In this document: in pieces, positions 6,813 to 7,290 of the stretch
How positions within the stretch are numbered: the stretch's first letter is position 1
Layout: the number at the start of each line of letters is the position of its first letter
DNA from: an uncultured Acetatifactor sp.
Lineage (GTDB): Bacteria > Bacillota > Clostridia > Lachnospirales > Lachnospiraceae
DNA length: 7,290 nt
Assembly: GCA_910586515.1 (NCBI GenBank)
Contig: CAJUGL010000098.1
Location: forward strand, 1 to 7,290
Reading direction: 5' to 3'
Program-made: the position numbers and the translations under genes
Notes under the pieces: generated by a model
The model's database searches: none
What the model was told of the DNA's origin: nothing
The model's input: the letters and a program-made list of their open reading frames with translations, nothing else

Positions 6813-7013
6813 AACCGTCTAACCAACTATTATATTGAAATGTTTGATTTTGAGCATAGTTTTGACGAGGATAGATATATTGCGATAGGAAAAGTCGGAG
6901 AAGTTCTGTTTGTAGTATTTACAGAACGGAGAGAAACGACTCGGCTCATTTCAGCCAGACTTGCAACAAATGCAGAAAGGGAGCTTTATTATGACCAAGA
7001 CATTCATTATTGA
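6813..7013 (+). pseudogene. brnT: N-terminally truncated BrnT-family toxin
   Basis: BrnT proteins are RelE-like ribonuclease toxins of about 90 residues. Here only the C-terminal two thirds remain. From 6813, after a stop at 6810-6812, the frame reads without break to a stop at 7011-7013. The first start codon is ATG at 6840, giving 57 residues, but no ribosome binding site precedes it. The recognisable core is FDFEHSFDEDRYIAIGKVG, then LFVVFTERRETTRLISAR, then an ATNAERELYYDQDIHY tail, which follow the DEDRYIAIG, FVVFTER and ISAR blocks of the family. The usual N-terminal block (a WDxxK...KHG-type segment) is missing and does not appear in another frame upstream, so this is a real loss, not a frameshift. 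An active toxin is unlikely. It overlaps the next gene by 23 bases, as intact toxin-antitoxin pairs often do. Confidence 0.75.
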
Positions 7014-7173
7014 GAGTGGACAAAAACCCACGGAAGAGCAGCTGAAGAAAGAAGTTGAAGAGGCGAAAAGAAATCCGATTCATTTTGATGAGGATTGTAA
7101 AGAACTGTCACCGGCTATGATGAAAGCATTCAAGAGTGCAGTTGTACAACGAAACCGTAAGAAAAAAGCCTAA
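6991..7173 (+). CDS. Small protein, likely BrnT-partner antitoxin
   Basis: This complete 60-residue protein begins MTKTFIIESGQKPTEEQLKK and ends with a basic tail (RNRKKKA). The ATG at 6991 has AGGGAG at 6978-6983, seven bases upstream, so it can be translated on its own. A TTG at 6961 in the same frame lacks such a site. The charged helix around residues 12-26 and the segment FDEDCKELSPAMMKAFK resemble the N-terminal part of BrnA-like antitoxins (a DxDAPELT-type block), but there is no ribbon-helix-helix DNA-binding domain of the usual BrnA kind. The antitoxin role is inferred mainly from its overlap with the BrnT remnant. If right, it is now an orphan antitoxin driven by the promoter at 6757, perhaps kept by chance or useful against a BrnT toxin elsewhere. 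Confidence 0.6.
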   Translation: MTKTFIIESGQKPTEEQLKKEVEEAKRNPIHFDEDCKELSPAMMKAFKSAVVQRNRKKKA

Positions 7174-7204
7174 AGTAAGAACTGCATCATAAAACTGCAC
7201 AGCA

Positions 7205-7241
7205 GAGGGAAACGGCTGACCGCTTCCCTCCGGAGGTTTTT
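7205..7241. terminator. Terminator between convergent genes
   Basis: GAGGGAAACGG (7205-7215) and CCGCTTCCCTC (7220-7230) form an 11-position stem with one A-C mismatch and a CTGA loop. A run of five T follows at 7237-7241, six bases after the stem, so termination on the plus strand is plausible but not ideal. The T-run runs into the stop codon of the minus-strand gene, so the same hairpin probably serves both convergent genes. Confidence 0.5.
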
Positions 7242-7290
7242 ACTGCTCAAAAAAATCATTCTCCCGGAACTGCAGGGAGTACAGCTGTTT
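7240..7290 (-). CDS. C-terminal end of a minus-strand gene, possibly an ABC exporter
   Basis: Read on the minus strand, the window edge is open for 16 codons, KQLYSLQFRENDFFEQ, followed by TAA at 7242-7240. The LYSLQF segment resembles the last turn of half-size ABC exporters, which usually end with a GxYxxLYxxQ pattern. The exporter at 310-2139 itself ends in GEYKRLYQIQ. The convergent hairpin just beyond the stop supports a true gene end. With so few residues the family call is only a suggestion. Confidence 0.45.
   Translation of the reverse strand, partial: KQLYSLQFRENDFFEQ

Noticed and set aside
7227..7236. CCTCCGGAGG palindrome
   Set aside because: It has no loop, cannot form a normal hairpin, and its GGAGG is not followed by a start codon on the plus strand. 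It is probably a by-product of the terminator region.

Overview
The window looks like chromosomal DNA of a low-to-mid GC Firmicute, most likely a gut Clostridium of the Lachnospiraceae or Oscillospiraceae type. The grounds are strong GGAGG-type ribosome binding sites, Firmicutes-like protein families and a complete Bce-type antimicrobial-peptide resistance module. I cannot name the species.

Layout, left to right. Positions 1-309 are a gene-free, AT-rich leader with a strong hairpin at its left end and weak promoter-like elements. Positions 310-2139 encode a 609-residue half-size ABC exporter, with membrane and ATPase domains in one chain. After a 130-base gap, positions 2270-6715 carry four tightly packed genes in the order bceR, bceS, bceA, bceB: an OmpR-type response regulator, an intramembrane-sensing histidine kinase with almost no extracellular loop, an ABC ATPase, and a FtsX-type permease with a large extracytoplasmic domain. 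In the known Bce modules the BceAB transporter both removes peptide antibiotics from their lipid targets and signals through BceS to BceR, which then activates bceAB. That circuit is visible here: a perfect inverted repeat of the TNACA-N4-TGTAA kind sits across the bceS stop codon, just upstream of bceA.

The right part (6716-7290) is a patchwork. A strong -35 box is followed by two TetR-style palindromic operators, but no TetR gene or efflux pump follows. Instead there is an N-terminally missing BrnT-type toxin remnant (in-frame homology 6813-7013, below usual ORF length cut-offs), which overlaps a complete 60-residue gene that looks like its antitoxin partner. A hairpin and T-run separate this from the last 16 codons of a minus-strand gene whose ending resembles the C-terminus of another ABC exporter.

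The exporter and Bce genes are plausibly a local drug or peptide resistance cluster. The base composition differs visibly between the AT-richer exporter gene, the GC-richer Bce block and the AT-rich right end, so the region was probably assembled from separate pieces. I see no rRNA, tRNA, CRISPR array, transposase or integrase. No wholly new system is evident. The most unusual part is the join between an orphan TetR-type promoter and the broken toxin-antitoxin pair.
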